A DNA stretch of 64,000 nt from Gottfriedia sp049568075 (GTDB lineage: Bacteria > Bacillota > Bacilli > Bacillales > Bacillaceae_G). Location of the stretch: the NCBI GenBank assembly GCA_049568075.1, contig CP144911.1; one strand, 5' to 3'. A program made the position numbers and the translations under genes. Below are positions 17,893-26,532 of this stretch, in pieces. Position 1 is the stretch's first letter. The number at the start of each line of letters is the position of its first letter. Below the pieces are notes generated by a model, which searched no databases, was not told where the DNA came from, and worked only from the letters and a program-made list of their open reading frames with translations.

Positions 17893-18918
17893 TTGTTATA
17901 CTTCCTTGCGCTATGGAAAAAATTTGTATCATTTAATTATGTATCAATATTAATTCTATCTATTCTAATTGTTTCTTTTGGTTCAATAACTATACATATT
18001 TTAGAGCCACAAACCTTTCCAACTTTATTTGATGGTTTGTGGTGGACAATGACTACTCTGACGACAGTAGGCTACGGAGATTTCTTTCCAAAAACTGTTG
18101 CAGGAAAATGTTTAGGCATGTTTTTATTTATTTTTGGGGTCGGTATTATAGGCTTACTAGTATCTAAAACTGTTGATTCCTTTTCTAAATATCATCGTTT
18201 AAAGCTGGAGGGAAGAATTGTGTATAAGGATCATGATCACTTTATTTATATTGGTTGGTCTAAAAAAACAAGAGATGCTATTGAGGAACTATTCGATTCT
18301 TCACCGAATGCAAAGATTGTATTAATAGAAAATCTAGAAACATCACCTTACGAGCATCCACTAGTTCATTTTATTCAAGGTGACCCTTCAATCGAAAACA
18401 CCTTACTAAATGCAAATATATTTGGGGCAAAACGGGTATGTATATTTGCAGATTCTACAATAGAAGATAGTGTTTTAAAGGATGGAAAAACGCTATTAAT
18501 CGCTTCTGCAGTCGAATCACTATCAACTATGAAAAAAATGCCTATCCATACAATTGTCGAAATATCGAAAGAAAGCCATATCGTTAATTTCAAGCATGTA
18601 AATGTCGATGATTTTGTATTATCATATGAATCTGTTTCACGTCTAATCGCTAAAACAACTTTACACCCTGGAACTTCAACGATATTTAGACACTTTTTAA
18701 ATACAAAGTTTGATGGAAGCAATATACATGTAATAGGGCCTAATAAAGAATGGAAAACTTATGAAGATGCCTTTTTACAATTATTTGAAAAAGGAGCAAC
18801 TTTGTTAGCAATCAATGAGCAGTTAAATGTTCCAAAGCTTAAAGAGTATAAATTAAATTCTACTGATCGTTTATATATTTATTGTGAAGAGGATTTATTA
18901 AAAGCGATAGGAAAATAG
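17893..18918 (+). CDS. Two-TM potassium channel with RCK (TrkA-N) domain
   Basis: Pore module of the MthK/YugO type. There is one TM helix (~15-37), a pore loop with the selectivity filter TVGYGD at residues 58-63, and a second TM helix (~73-92). A cytoplasmic RCK domain follows (~108-245) whose first beta-alpha unit reads HFIYIGWSKKTRDAIEEL, then a C-terminal RCK lobe. At 341 residues it matches B. subtilis YugO-like channels. Start is TTG with AAAGGAGG seven bases upstream. It ends at an intrinsic terminator. The controlling ligand cannot be read from the sequence. Confidence 0.88.
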   Translation: MLYFLALWKKFVSFNYVSILILSILIVSFGSITIHILEPQTFPTLFDGLWWTMTTLTTVGYGDFFPKTVAGKCLGMFLFIFGVGIIGLLVSKTVDSFSKYHRLKLEGRIVYKDHDHFIYIGWSKKTRDAIEELFDSSPNAKIVLIENLETSPYEHPLVHFIQGDPSIENTLLNANIFGAKRVCIFADSTIEDSVLKDGKTLLIASAVESLSTMKKMPIHTIVEISKESHIVNFKHVNVDDFVLSYESVSRLIAKTTLHPGTSTIFRHFLNTKFDGSNIHVIGPNKEWKTYEDAFLQLFEKGATLLAINEQLNVPKLKEYKLNSTDRLYIYCEEDLLKAIGK

Positions 18919-18961
18919 GATAGAGCAGTGTTAAGGGAATAGACTTAAAAGCTGGCGGATT

Positions 18962-19016
18962 AAAAATACCCTATATAGTAGACTTTTATTAAGTGTCTAT
19001 TGTATAGGGTATTTTA
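18962..19016 (+). terminator. Terminator of the potassium channel gene
   Basis: AAAATACCCTATA / TATAGGGTATTTT stem with an inner TAGAC / GTCTA arm, then a T-rich tail. Confidence 0.75.
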
Positions 19017-19089
19017 TTTGCACCAATGGTCTTATAGATAAGTACTTAATTTTATGGAATAAGTTTTAAGAGGATATTGAATCGATTAA

Positions 19090-19124
19090 AATTAATAAAG
19101 GACCGCTATAAGCGATAGCGGTCC
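19090..19124 (-). terminator. Terminator of the toxin-like/lipoprotein pair
   Basis: Perfect 10-bp stem GGACCGCTAT / ATAGCGGTCC with a 5-base loop, followed by TTTATTAATTTT on the minus strand, 75 bases after the lipoprotein stop. Confidence 0.8.
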
Positions 19125-19198
19125 ACAGTCTATAATGAATGTTCCAGTTCAAATTTCACAATTTCCATTTCTTTATTCACTAGTGTATCAATCATTTA

Positions 19199-19720
19199 TC
19201 ACTTAATAAGTTGATCTTCCATAAAACGCATCCTTTTATTTATCTGACCTTCCTTATTTTTATTATATACATTGTATTCTTTTTGTGGTTTCGCATCTGA
19301 CCAAACTATATATGCAATTAGATCATTCTTATGCTGTTCTAGTCGATCTGTATTCATGTAACTTTCATCAGGCTCCCAGTCTCTTGGCAAATCCTTACTT
19401 TCCCTATAGAAGGACATATCAAAAATCCTATTTTTGCCTTCTATATCTTTCTTTTCTTCTTCAACTGGATGTTCCTTACTGTATTTTTCAATTATTTCTT
19501 TCAATTTATTTAGATCTTTTGGTGGATTTAGAATCATAAAATGCTTTTTAACCAGCACATCTTCTTCATTCTTTTTACCAAGGATTTCTTCTGTGTTGTT
19601 AATTTCAAAAATCTTTATTTCACCACTTGATTCCTCATTCTTATTACATCCAATTAAGTATAATAAAAGTATGAATATAACAAACATTAAAACTATCATT
19701 TTATAATTTAACTTAGTCAC
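19199..19720 (-). CDS. Small lipoprotein, candidate immunity or partner protein
   Basis: 173 residues. A lipoprotein signal peptide with lipobox LIGC (cysteine at ~25) is followed by an acidic, lysine-rich hydrophilic domain with no family I recognise; the visible block is MSFYRESKDLPRDWEPDESY. It should be anchored to the outer face of the membrane. Start is GTG at 19720, which overlaps the stop of the large secreted protein by eight bases (GTGACTAA). Its ribosome site AGGGGA lies inside that upstream gene, so translation is probably coupled. This layout, an exported multi-domain protein followed by a tightly coupled lipoprotein, suggests immunity or surface partnership, but that is inference. 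Confidence 0.7.
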   Translation of the reverse strand: MTKLNYKMIVLMFVIFILLLYLIGCNKNEESSGEIKIFEINNTEEILGKKNEEDVLVKKHFMILNPPKDLNKLKEIIEKYSKEHPVEEEKKDIEGKNRIFDMSFYRESKDLPRDWEPDESYMNTDRLEQHKNDLIAYIVWSDAKPQKEYNVYNKNKEGQINKRMRFMEDQLIK

Positions 19721-22514
19721 TTAAATTCCCCTCAAATGGTACATCCATTTCCATTACAGTAACAAATGGCTTATATTTACCATCATAATCATCATAATGC
19801 TGTAAGACAAACCAAGAACGGAATCCTGCTAGGTTGACATACACCTTCTCAACATCTGGCTGATCCAACCCGAAATGATCATATAAACGAACACGCATAA
19901 CTCCTTTAAAGTGATTATTCTCTACAGAATAGTTTTTTACGGTGATGGTATTTCCCCAAGTATCATTTACTGTAATTGTAAGTCCACCTACTCGATCACC
20001 CCATGTGCTAAACGTCGGATAACTAGCATTTCTCTGTACAAAATTATAAAATTCATTTGTATTCTTTGTACTTTTATCAAACTTAAGTGCGGTCAAATTA
20101 CCTCCATTATTCTTTAGCTCATCAACTAAGGCACTTTTGACAAATTCAATATAGGATTTCGTTGTTTCATGCTCACTCGCTTCATTAGTTAAAGTCTGGT
20201 TTCTATATTCTTTTCCAGTTCCATCTTTAAAATGATCAATCATATCTAAAACAACGTCTTCCATATCTCCCGTTGAAAATAAGCTTGTCGACATATCTTT
20301 AAACTCAGAAAAGAGTATATTTGGGAAATAAGACTCAAGTAATTGAAGTCTGAACATCCAGCTAATGTCTTTTAGTTCATCTTCTGTATAATCATTTGTT
20401 GTCATATCGTTCGCTACATTTCCATTTTCATCATAGCCTTCTGGTCTATCTGACTGAAACACTACTGTATCGGAATAATCAGCGTATAAAGGTTTCAAAT
20501 CCTCTTTATCAAACTTTCCATCTCCGTCACTATCTTTTCTGTCTGGGAAACTCGTTGGAAAGAAACCTTCAAAATGAATTTTAATGCCAAAAATTTCTAT
20601 CGTAAATGATTTTAATTGCCCCATTTCTTGCCCATCGGTTAATCCATCTCCGTCACTGTCTTTCTTATTAGGGTCTGAGTAAATTATACCGTATGGTGTT
20701 TTCATTCCTTCAATTTCACAGATGTCATATAAGCCATCCCCATCGGAATCTTTTGGATCTGTCCCTCCGTCGTCTGAATCATCGCTAGTAACAATGCCAC
20801 TTGATTTCTCGTTGCTTGCAGCTTGATAATTTTCTACGCCTGTATTCATTGTACTTTTTTGAAACAGCATTTCATTTAGGACATTAGGTTTTGAGTAGTT
20901 TATTTCTCTACTCCAAAGTTCCAACCATTTTGTCTTATCAACAACCATAAATTCTCCAAAATGAGTAGTTTCCACACTTATTGTATTTTCACTTGTATTT
21001 AACACAGCTTGAGGGCTTTCAAACATTTCTTCATCTGCGTTGTACCAAATAATGGCTAAATCATCTTCCAATGTGTCTCCTAGTTTCGTTTCATCGTACG
21101 TAAACTTAATACTTGCTTTTTCAAATTTCGAGTGCGTATTGATGCTAACAGGAGATCCAATAATACCTTGTAAATTAGTTGTTTTAATATTTATATTGTT
21201 TGTGCTACTAATTCTAGTCGTTTTATTAATATTATCACTTGTTCTAAACTCAACTTCTACGCTTTTAATTTCTGATTTATCAGGTTGAATTAATGATTTA
21301 CTAATTGATTGTGTATAGAGTTCTTTTGAATCCTCGACTCCGTTATTGTCGCTGTCTTTAACATTCGGATTTGTCTTAAGTGCATATTCATCTCCATCAC
21401 TTAACCCATCGTTTTCTGTATCAAGTGTATTAGGTAATGAATCGAACTGATGTACTTCAAATCCATCAGTTAGACCATCTTGGTCTGAATCCCCCTTAAT
21501 TAAATTAGTTTGAAAAGCTTGCTCATCTTTATTACTTAGATCGTCTTCATCGATATCTTCATCTGCATCACTTATACCATTTTGATCTGAATCATATTTT
21601 GTCGGGGAAAGAAATGATCTAACCTCGTATTCGATATTATCCTGTAATCCATCACCATCAGTATCTTTTTTAAATGGATTCATTCCCTCTAGGAATTCTA
21701 TTCCATCTGTTATAGAGTCGCCATCCGTGTCAGAAGTAGATTCAAAGAATTTTGTGTTAACTGAATAGCCAGCTTTTTCAAGTCCGAATAAAACTTGTTT
21801 ATATGCATTTTGATAAGATTTTGCTGCAGGGATTGCAAGATCTTTTTCTAGAAATCCATTTGCTTTTTCAGACATTTTCACAGCGTTATTCAAATGAGCT
21901 TTTAGTTTATTTCCATTGTGTTCTACTTGATCCGAAATATCTTTTAAGATGCCGATAGCATTTTTATTGACAATTTTATCAGATAAATAAAAATTAAAGA
22001 GTATATCTGAAAGTAATACTTCAGTTGGTACATTAAAGTCGTTTTTTGTTACATACCCCCATAAACATATGGTTAGCTTATGTTTGATTTCCAAAAGCCG
22101 ATCACTTTTAAGTATCACCTCTTGTATGTATTCCTCTTGAACAGCTTGTTCATATTCTTTAATTAATTGTTGAAGTGTATCAAGTTCATTTATATCCCTT
22201 TGTTTAAAGTCTCTAGTTTCATCAATTTGCATTATCAGTTTGGAATCAAACTTAGCATTCGTTTCTTTTATGACTGGTACGAGGCGCTTTAATTCATTTA
22301 TTGCTGTCTGATCATAGATTTTTGCTATCCTAGTGTCCTCATAGAATTCATATTCGCTTAACCACTGCTTCACATTTCGCTCACTAGAATTTGTATTTCC
22401 CCCTTGATTAGCATCGTTTTTACTCTGGGCATACACCGCTTGCCCAGATCCGCTAAGAATCAATGCAAAGATCAATAAAAAACTTACTAGTATTCTCACT
22501 TTATTCGCCATCAT
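19713..22514 (-). CDS. Secreted protein with calcium-binding TSP3-like repeats and a DUF3289-like C-terminus
   Basis: 933 residues. Signal peptide with predicted cleavage after VYA (residue 29). A helical region covers ~45-255. A first set of DxDxDGxxD Ca-binding repeats covers ~262-400 (DTDGDSITDGIEF, DTDGDGLQDNIEY, DSDQDGLTDGFEV). A beta-rich domain follows at ~410-530, ending in THFGEFMVVDK. A second set covers ~588-675 (DSDGDGLYD, DSDGDGLTDGQE, DSDGDGKFDKED). The C-terminal ~230 residues include ITVNDTWGNTITVKN, VRLYDHFGLDQPDVEK, GFRSWFVLQHYD and KPFVTVMEMDV. From memory this resembles DUF3289, a family of unknown function known mainly from Proteobacteria. The modular design (export signal, Ca-rigidified stalk, variable tip) is that of delivered effectors or surface proteins. 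It overlaps the lipoprotein gene. Start ATG has GAGGAGA upstream. Confidence 0.75.
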   Translation of the reverse strand: MMANKVRILVSFLLIFALILSGSGQAVYAQSKNDANQGGNTNSSERNVKQWLSEYEFYEDTRIAKIYDQTAINELKRLVPVIKETNAKFDSKLIMQIDETRDFKQRDINELDTLQQLIKEYEQAVQEEYIQEVILKSDRLLEIKHKLTICLWGYVTKNDFNVPTEVLLSDILFNFYLSDKIVNKNAIGILKDISDQVEHNGNKLKAHLNNAVKMSEKANGFLEKDLAIPAAKSYQNAYKQVLFGLEKAGYSVNTKFFESTSDTDGDSITDGIEFLEGMNPFKKDTDGDGLQDNIEYEVRSFLSPTKYDSDQNGISDADEDIDEDDLSNKDEQAFQTNLIKGDSDQDGLTDGFEVHQFDSLPNTLDTENDGLSDGDEYALKTNPNVKDSDNNGVEDSKELYTQSISKSLIQPDKSEIKSVEVEFRTSDNINKTTRISSTNNINIKTTNLQGIIGSPVSINTHSKFEKASIKFTYDETKLGDTLEDDLAIIWYNADEEMFESPQAVLNTSENTISVETTHFGEFMVVDKTKWLELWSREINYSKPNVLNEMLFQKSTMNTGVENYQAASNEKSSGIVTSDDSDDGGTDPKDSDGDGLYDICEIEGMKTPYGIIYSDPNKKDSDGDGLTDGQEMGQLKSFTIEIFGIKIHFEGFFPTSFPDRKDSDGDGKFDKEDLKPLYADYSDTVVFQSDRPEGYDENGNVANDMTTNDYTEDELKDISWMFRLQLLESYFPNILFSEFKDMSTSLFSTGDMEDVVLDMIDHFKDGTGKEYRNQTLTNEASEHETTKSYIEFVKSALVDELKNNGGNLTALKFDKSTKNTNEFYNFVQRNASYPTFSTWGDRVGGLTITVNDTWGNTITVKNYSVENNHFKGVMRVRLYDHFGLDQPDVEKVYVNLAGFRSWFVLQHYDDYDGKYKPFVTVMEMDVPFEGNLSD

Positions 22515-22670
22515 AATAGTCTCCTCTATTAAAATAGTAATAACCTAAATACGATATCGTAGTTCTATTCCAAAGAAATATTGTCTAAATTTTACAGATA
22601 ACTTATTAAATCAACTCCTTATAAGTGTTATTTTGTAATGCAACTAGTTGGTAGCTAACAAAAGGATGTG

Positions 22671-22724
22671 ATGGTTGTGTTATATATACCAAACAATACG
22701 AATGCAGAAATAACTGTAAATTAA
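22671..22724 (+). CDS. Possible 17-residue peptide or gene remnant
   Basis: ATG at 22671 encodes MVVLYIPNNTNAEITVN. It is preceded by AAAGGATG, though with very short spacing, and is immediately followed by a hairpin. It could be a decayed gene start, a leader peptide or chance. Confidence 0.2.
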   Translation: MVVLYIPNNTNAEITVN

Positions 22725-22770
22725 AAAGTAAGAAGTCGTCACGAATATTTAAGATTCTTTACTTTTTAAA
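22720..22770. terminator. Terminator-like hairpin
   Basis: TTAAAAAGTAAGAA paired imperfectly with TTCTTTACTTTTTAA across an ~18-base loop. It is A/T-only in the lower stem, so works poorly as a classic terminator. Confidence 0.4.
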
Positions 22771-23295
22771 CATACTAGTCATGTATTTCTGTTTACAAAC
22801 TAATGTATCTCTTGTTTGGCTCCCAAGTGTTTATTTGAAACATGTTAAGGGATGATGGTTTTGGTGTTCCATAGACTGCGGAATAATGTAAAAAACATTG
22901 TAGAGGATAAAAACACAGTAATAGCTTCTATAGTTTCTAGAGGGAAAAACTCATTTTTCTCCTTTCCTCCCTAAAAAATAACTAAGTAATAGTTTACAGT
23001 TTAAAAATTGGAAATAAAAGGTAAATATTTCCTAAATAATTATTTTCAGTCATATGAATAATGAACTTTCTTTAGAGATTGAATCTATATATATTTAGAT
23101 TTCTTTTAAAACTTTTGTTCAATCAAATGGCAAAAATTGGAAATATTTTTCAATTCCCCGAGCCTGTTTTTTCTATTTATAAACAAAACTAACATTTGGA
23201 TTAGACATTTTTAAATTTCTATTCTATAAGGTACTTTTTAGTCCACTCTCAGATGAGAATTGAATTAAAGGCAAGAAGGGAAAGGTTTGAAACAT

Positions 23296-23331
23296 AAAAA
23301 AACTGGTGGATTGTTCTCCACCAGGTTTTTT
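23296..23331 (-). terminator. Terminator of lonA-engB
   Basis: Stem CCTGGTGGA / TCCACCAG flanked by A-run and T-run, overlapping the last codons of engB. Confidence 0.85.
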
Positions 23332-23914
23332 ATTTACAAATACGATCAATTACTGACCATGCTTTTTCTTTACCCATACCAGTTTCAGATGAGAATAAAA
23401 TTAATTCATCCCCTTCTTCAATCTGTAACTTTTCACGAACTACTTTTGCATGTTTATCCCATTTTCCTTTAGGGATTTTATCTGCTTTTGTTGCTACTAT
23501 AATGACTGGGATTTGGTAATGCTTTAAGAAATCATACATCATTACATCATCTTCTGTAGGTGAATGACGTAGATCAACTAATAAAATAACAGCTCTTAAT
23601 TGCTCACGAGATGTAATATATGTTTCGATCATTTTACCCCATGCTTCTCGTTCCTTTTTGGAAACTTTAGCATAACCATAACCTGGCACGTCAACATAGA
23701 AAAGCTGTTCATTAATTAGAAAGAAATTTAATGTTTGCGTTTTTCCAGGTTTTGATGATGTTCGGGCTAAGGCTTTACGATTTAACATTTTATTTATAAA
23801 TGAAGATTTCCCAACATTTGAACGACCTGCCAAAGCGATTTCAGGAAATTGTGTATCTGGATATTGATTTGGTCGGACTGCACTAATGACAATATCCGCT
23901 GTTGTTACTTTCAT
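23330..23914 (-). CDS. engB: Ribosome-biogenesis GTPase YsxC/EngB
   Basis: 194-residue TRAFAC GTPase needed for 50S subunit assembly. The G1 loop is GRSNVGKSSF (~31-40), G3 is DVPGYGYA and G4 is TKADKI; G5 appears in FSSETG. The length matches B. subtilis YsxC. It overlaps lonA by four bases (ATGA), so translation is coupled to lonA. In B. subtilis hemA follows directly; here a 6-kb block intervenes. Confidence 0.96.
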   Translation of the reverse strand: MKVTTADIVISAVRPNQYPDTQFPEIALAGRSNVGKSSFINKMLNRKALARTSSKPGKTQTLNFFLINEQLFYVDVPGYGYAKVSKKEREAWGKMIETYITSREQLRAVILLVDLRHSPTEDDVMMYDFLKHYQIPVIIVATKADKIPKGKWDKHAKVVREKLQIEEGDELILFSSETGMGKEKAWSVIDRICK

Positions 23915-26235
23915 TTTTTCACTCCTACTATTGCATGCGCAAGCACTTCATCTAAATGGGAAACAGGTATAACAGTTAAACCTTCTTTCACCATTGGTGG
24001 TACCTCTTCTAAATCTTTTTCGTTTTCTTTAGGTATGATAACAGTCGTTAAACCTGCACGATGCGCACTAAGCATTTTTTCTTTTAATCCTCCAATTGGT
24101 AATACGCGACCACGTAATGTGATTTCACCAGTCATTCCAACCTCTTTACGGATTGGTCTATTTGTTAATGCCGAAATCAATGCTGTTGCCATCGTTATAC
24201 CTGCTGAAGGGCCATCTTTTGGAACCGCACCTTCTGGAACATGAATATGAATATCATATTTCTCGTGGAAATTTTGGTCAATATTCAGCTCTTCTGCTTT
24301 TGAGCGAATATAGCTAAATGCAGCCTGTGCTGACTCCTTCATTACATCCCCTAGCTTACCAGTTAAAGTTAGCTTACCCTTTCCAGGATATAGTGATACT
24401 TCAATAGAAAGTGTGTCTCCACCAAATGCAGTATACGCTAAACCTGTAGCTACACCAATTTGGTCTTCACTTTCCATTTGACCATAAGAGAATGTTTTCT
24501 TACCTAAAAATTCTTCAATATTTTTATCGGTAAATATTATTTTTTGTCTTTCGTTTGAAACAATCAACTTAGCAGCTTTTCTACATAGTGTCGCTAGAAC
24601 TCGCTCTAATGATCTTACTCCTGCTTCACGTGTATAATGACGAATAATTGCACTCAATGCACTCTCACGAATTTGTACAGTAGATTTATTTAAGCCATGC
24701 TCCGCTAATTTTTTAGGGAATAAATGCTTTTTAGCTATATTAACTTTTTCAAGTTCAGTATATCCGGATAAAGTAATAATCTCCATTCGATCACGTAATG
24801 GACCTGGAATAGTTGATAAATCATTTGCAGTTGCGACAAATAAAACTTGAGATAAATCAAATGGCTCTTCGATGTAATGATCACTAAATGTATGATTTTG
24901 TTCAGGATCCAAAACCTCTAACATTGCTGATGCTGGATCCCCTCTAAAATCGCTCGACATTTTATCAATTTCATCAAGTAAGAATACAGGGTTATTTGTT
25001 CCTGCTTTCTTCATACCTTGGATAATTCGACCTGGCATAGCCCCAATGTATGTTCTTCTATGTCCTCTTATTTCTGATTCATCTCTTACGCCACCTAGAG
25101 AAACGCGTACAAAGTTTCTAGACAAAGCGTTTGCGATTGATTTCGCTAAAGATGTTTTACCAACTCCAGGAGGACCCGCTAAACATAAAATTGGACCACG
25201 AAGTGAATTCGTAAGTTGTTGAACAGCTAGATATTCTAATATTCTCTCTTTTACTTTTTCAAGACCTTCATGTTCATTATTCAGTATCTTTTCAGAACGA
25301 TGTATATCCAATGTGTCTTCTGTTTGCTTAGACCATGGTAGAGCTACCATCCAATCTAAATATGTACGAACTACACCTGCTTCTGCGGCATTAGGAGGTA
25401 GTTTCTCATATCTAGCTAACTCTTTTAGTACTACTTCCTTTGTTTCTTCAGGCATATTTGCCTCTTCGATTTTTGTTAAAAACTTATCAACTTCTTCAGT
25501 TTTACCTTCACGATCACCTAGTTCGCGTTGAATAACCTTTAATTGCTCTCTTAAGAAATATTCTTTTTGAGTTTTATCAATATTTTTCTTAACTTGTAGG
25601 CCAATCTTTTCCTCAAGCTTAAGTAATTCTTTTTCATCTTGAAGGAAATTTAAGATAATATGTATTCGTTCAGTAACATCAATTGTTGCTAATATTTTTT
25701 GTTTTTCTTCTTCCCTTAATGGAATTGAATCGATCATTGCATCTGCAAGTTTACCTGGGCGGTCTTGCTTAACAATTGAAGCAATTGTCTCTGGCAAAAT
25801 TCGCTTTGATAATTTACTGTATTGTTTAAAATGCTGCAATAAAGTTCTCATTAAAGCACGAAGCTCTTTAGATTCATCTTCTACATCTGGATATTCTTCT
25901 ACCTTTGCAGTTAAGAAATCATTTTGATCAATAATTGATTTGATTTTTCCTCTGTGTAATCCTTCAACAGTAATACGAACAGTGCCGTTTGGAAGTGTAA
26001 TTTTTTGTGTTAATTTAGCTAAAGTTCCAAATTGGTACAATTCGTCTAACTTTGGATTTTCAGTATCTGCATCTATTTGAGTAACAACAAAAATTAAATG
26101 ATCTAACTCATCAGCTTCTTGTATAGCTTTTATCGATTTCGTTCTTCCTACATCTAGATGTGCAATAGTGGCAGGAAATACACTAATTCCTCTTAAAGGT
26201 AGGAGGGGTACAACTTTTTCTTTTGTAACATTCAT
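23911..26235 (-). CDS. lonA: ATP-dependent protease LonA
   Basis: 774-residue cytoplasmic AAA+ protease degrading damaged and regulatory proteins. N-terminal substrate-binding LON domain (VVPLLPLRGISVFPATIAHL), helical linker, Walker A GPPGVGKTS, Walker B FLLDEIDKM, and the protease domain with the Ser-Lys dyad at S677 (DGPSAG) and K720 (GGLKEK). Start ATG at 26235 has GGAGGTGT upstream. It overlaps engB by four bases. It follows lonB, as in B. subtilis. Confidence 0.97.
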   Translation of the reverse strand: MNVTKEKVVPLLPLRGISVFPATIAHLDVGRTKSIKAIQEADELDHLIFVVTQIDADTENPKLDELYQFGTLAKLTQKITLPNGTVRITVEGLHRGKIKSIIDQNDFLTAKVEEYPDVEDESKELRALMRTLLQHFKQYSKLSKRILPETIASIVKQDRPGKLADAMIDSIPLREEEKQKILATIDVTERIHIILNFLQDEKELLKLEEKIGLQVKKNIDKTQKEYFLREQLKVIQRELGDREGKTEEVDKFLTKIEEANMPEETKEVVLKELARYEKLPPNAAEAGVVRTYLDWMVALPWSKQTEDTLDIHRSEKILNNEHEGLEKVKERILEYLAVQQLTNSLRGPILCLAGPPGVGKTSLAKSIANALSRNFVRVSLGGVRDESEIRGHRRTYIGAMPGRIIQGMKKAGTNNPVFLLDEIDKMSSDFRGDPASAMLEVLDPEQNHTFSDHYIEEPFDLSQVLFVATANDLSTIPGPLRDRMEIITLSGYTELEKVNIAKKHLFPKKLAEHGLNKSTVQIRESALSAIIRHYTREAGVRSLERVLATLCRKAAKLIVSNERQKIIFTDKNIEEFLGKKTFSYGQMESEDQIGVATGLAYTAFGGDTLSIEVSLYPGKGKLTLTGKLGDVMKESAQAAFSYIRSKAEELNIDQNFHEKYDIHIHVPEGAVPKDGPSAGITMATALISALTNRPIRKEVGMTGEITLRGRVLPIGGLKEKMLSAHRAGLTTVIIPKENEKDLEEVPPMVKEGLTVIPVSHLDEVLAHAIVGVKK

Positions 26236-26439
26236 TACGTTACACCTCCATGTTTTTCATTCTATTTAGTTATTTTACCTTAACATATATATCATTTACA
26301 ATGAAATGCATTAAAAGAAAATAAAGAAGCTACATAATCAATCAACAACTGTTTAGCTATTATCTTATTTTTGACTAAAGATACGAAGTAAAGCTCGTAA
26401 TAAGATTAAATCATAAAGAATGGATTTCTACAAAATAAA

Positions 26440-26524
26440 AAGTGTTCGATCACTTCATTGAAAAATAGAATGCAAAAATAGTTTGTATTCTTTATTTATT
26501 CAAAATGAAATGATTCGAACACTT
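26440..26524 (-). terminator. Long-stem terminator of lonB
   Basis: Outer arms AAGTGTTCGA / TCGAACACTT continue with mismatches into ATGAA / TTCAT and inner arms AGAATGCAAA / TTTGTATTCT, giving one near-continuous ~85-base hairpin before a TTTTTATTTTG tail. Confidence 0.75.
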
Positions 26525-26532
26525 ATTTTTAT

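Larger units (their letters stand above)
22515..23296. other. Gene-poor gap between engB and the secreted-protein gene
   Basis: AT-rich and nearly 800 bases long. Apart from one possible tiny ORF with a following hairpin (listed separately), only short, uninterpretable open stretches were seen on either strand. It probably contains the promoter of the secreted protein, but no clear -35/-10 pair was found. Confidence 0.5.

Noticed and set aside
23246..23290. Minus-strand peptide IQFSSESGLKSTL resembling the FSSETG motif of EngB just next door
   Set aside because: Too short, with no upstream homology; could be chance or a tiny duplication scar.
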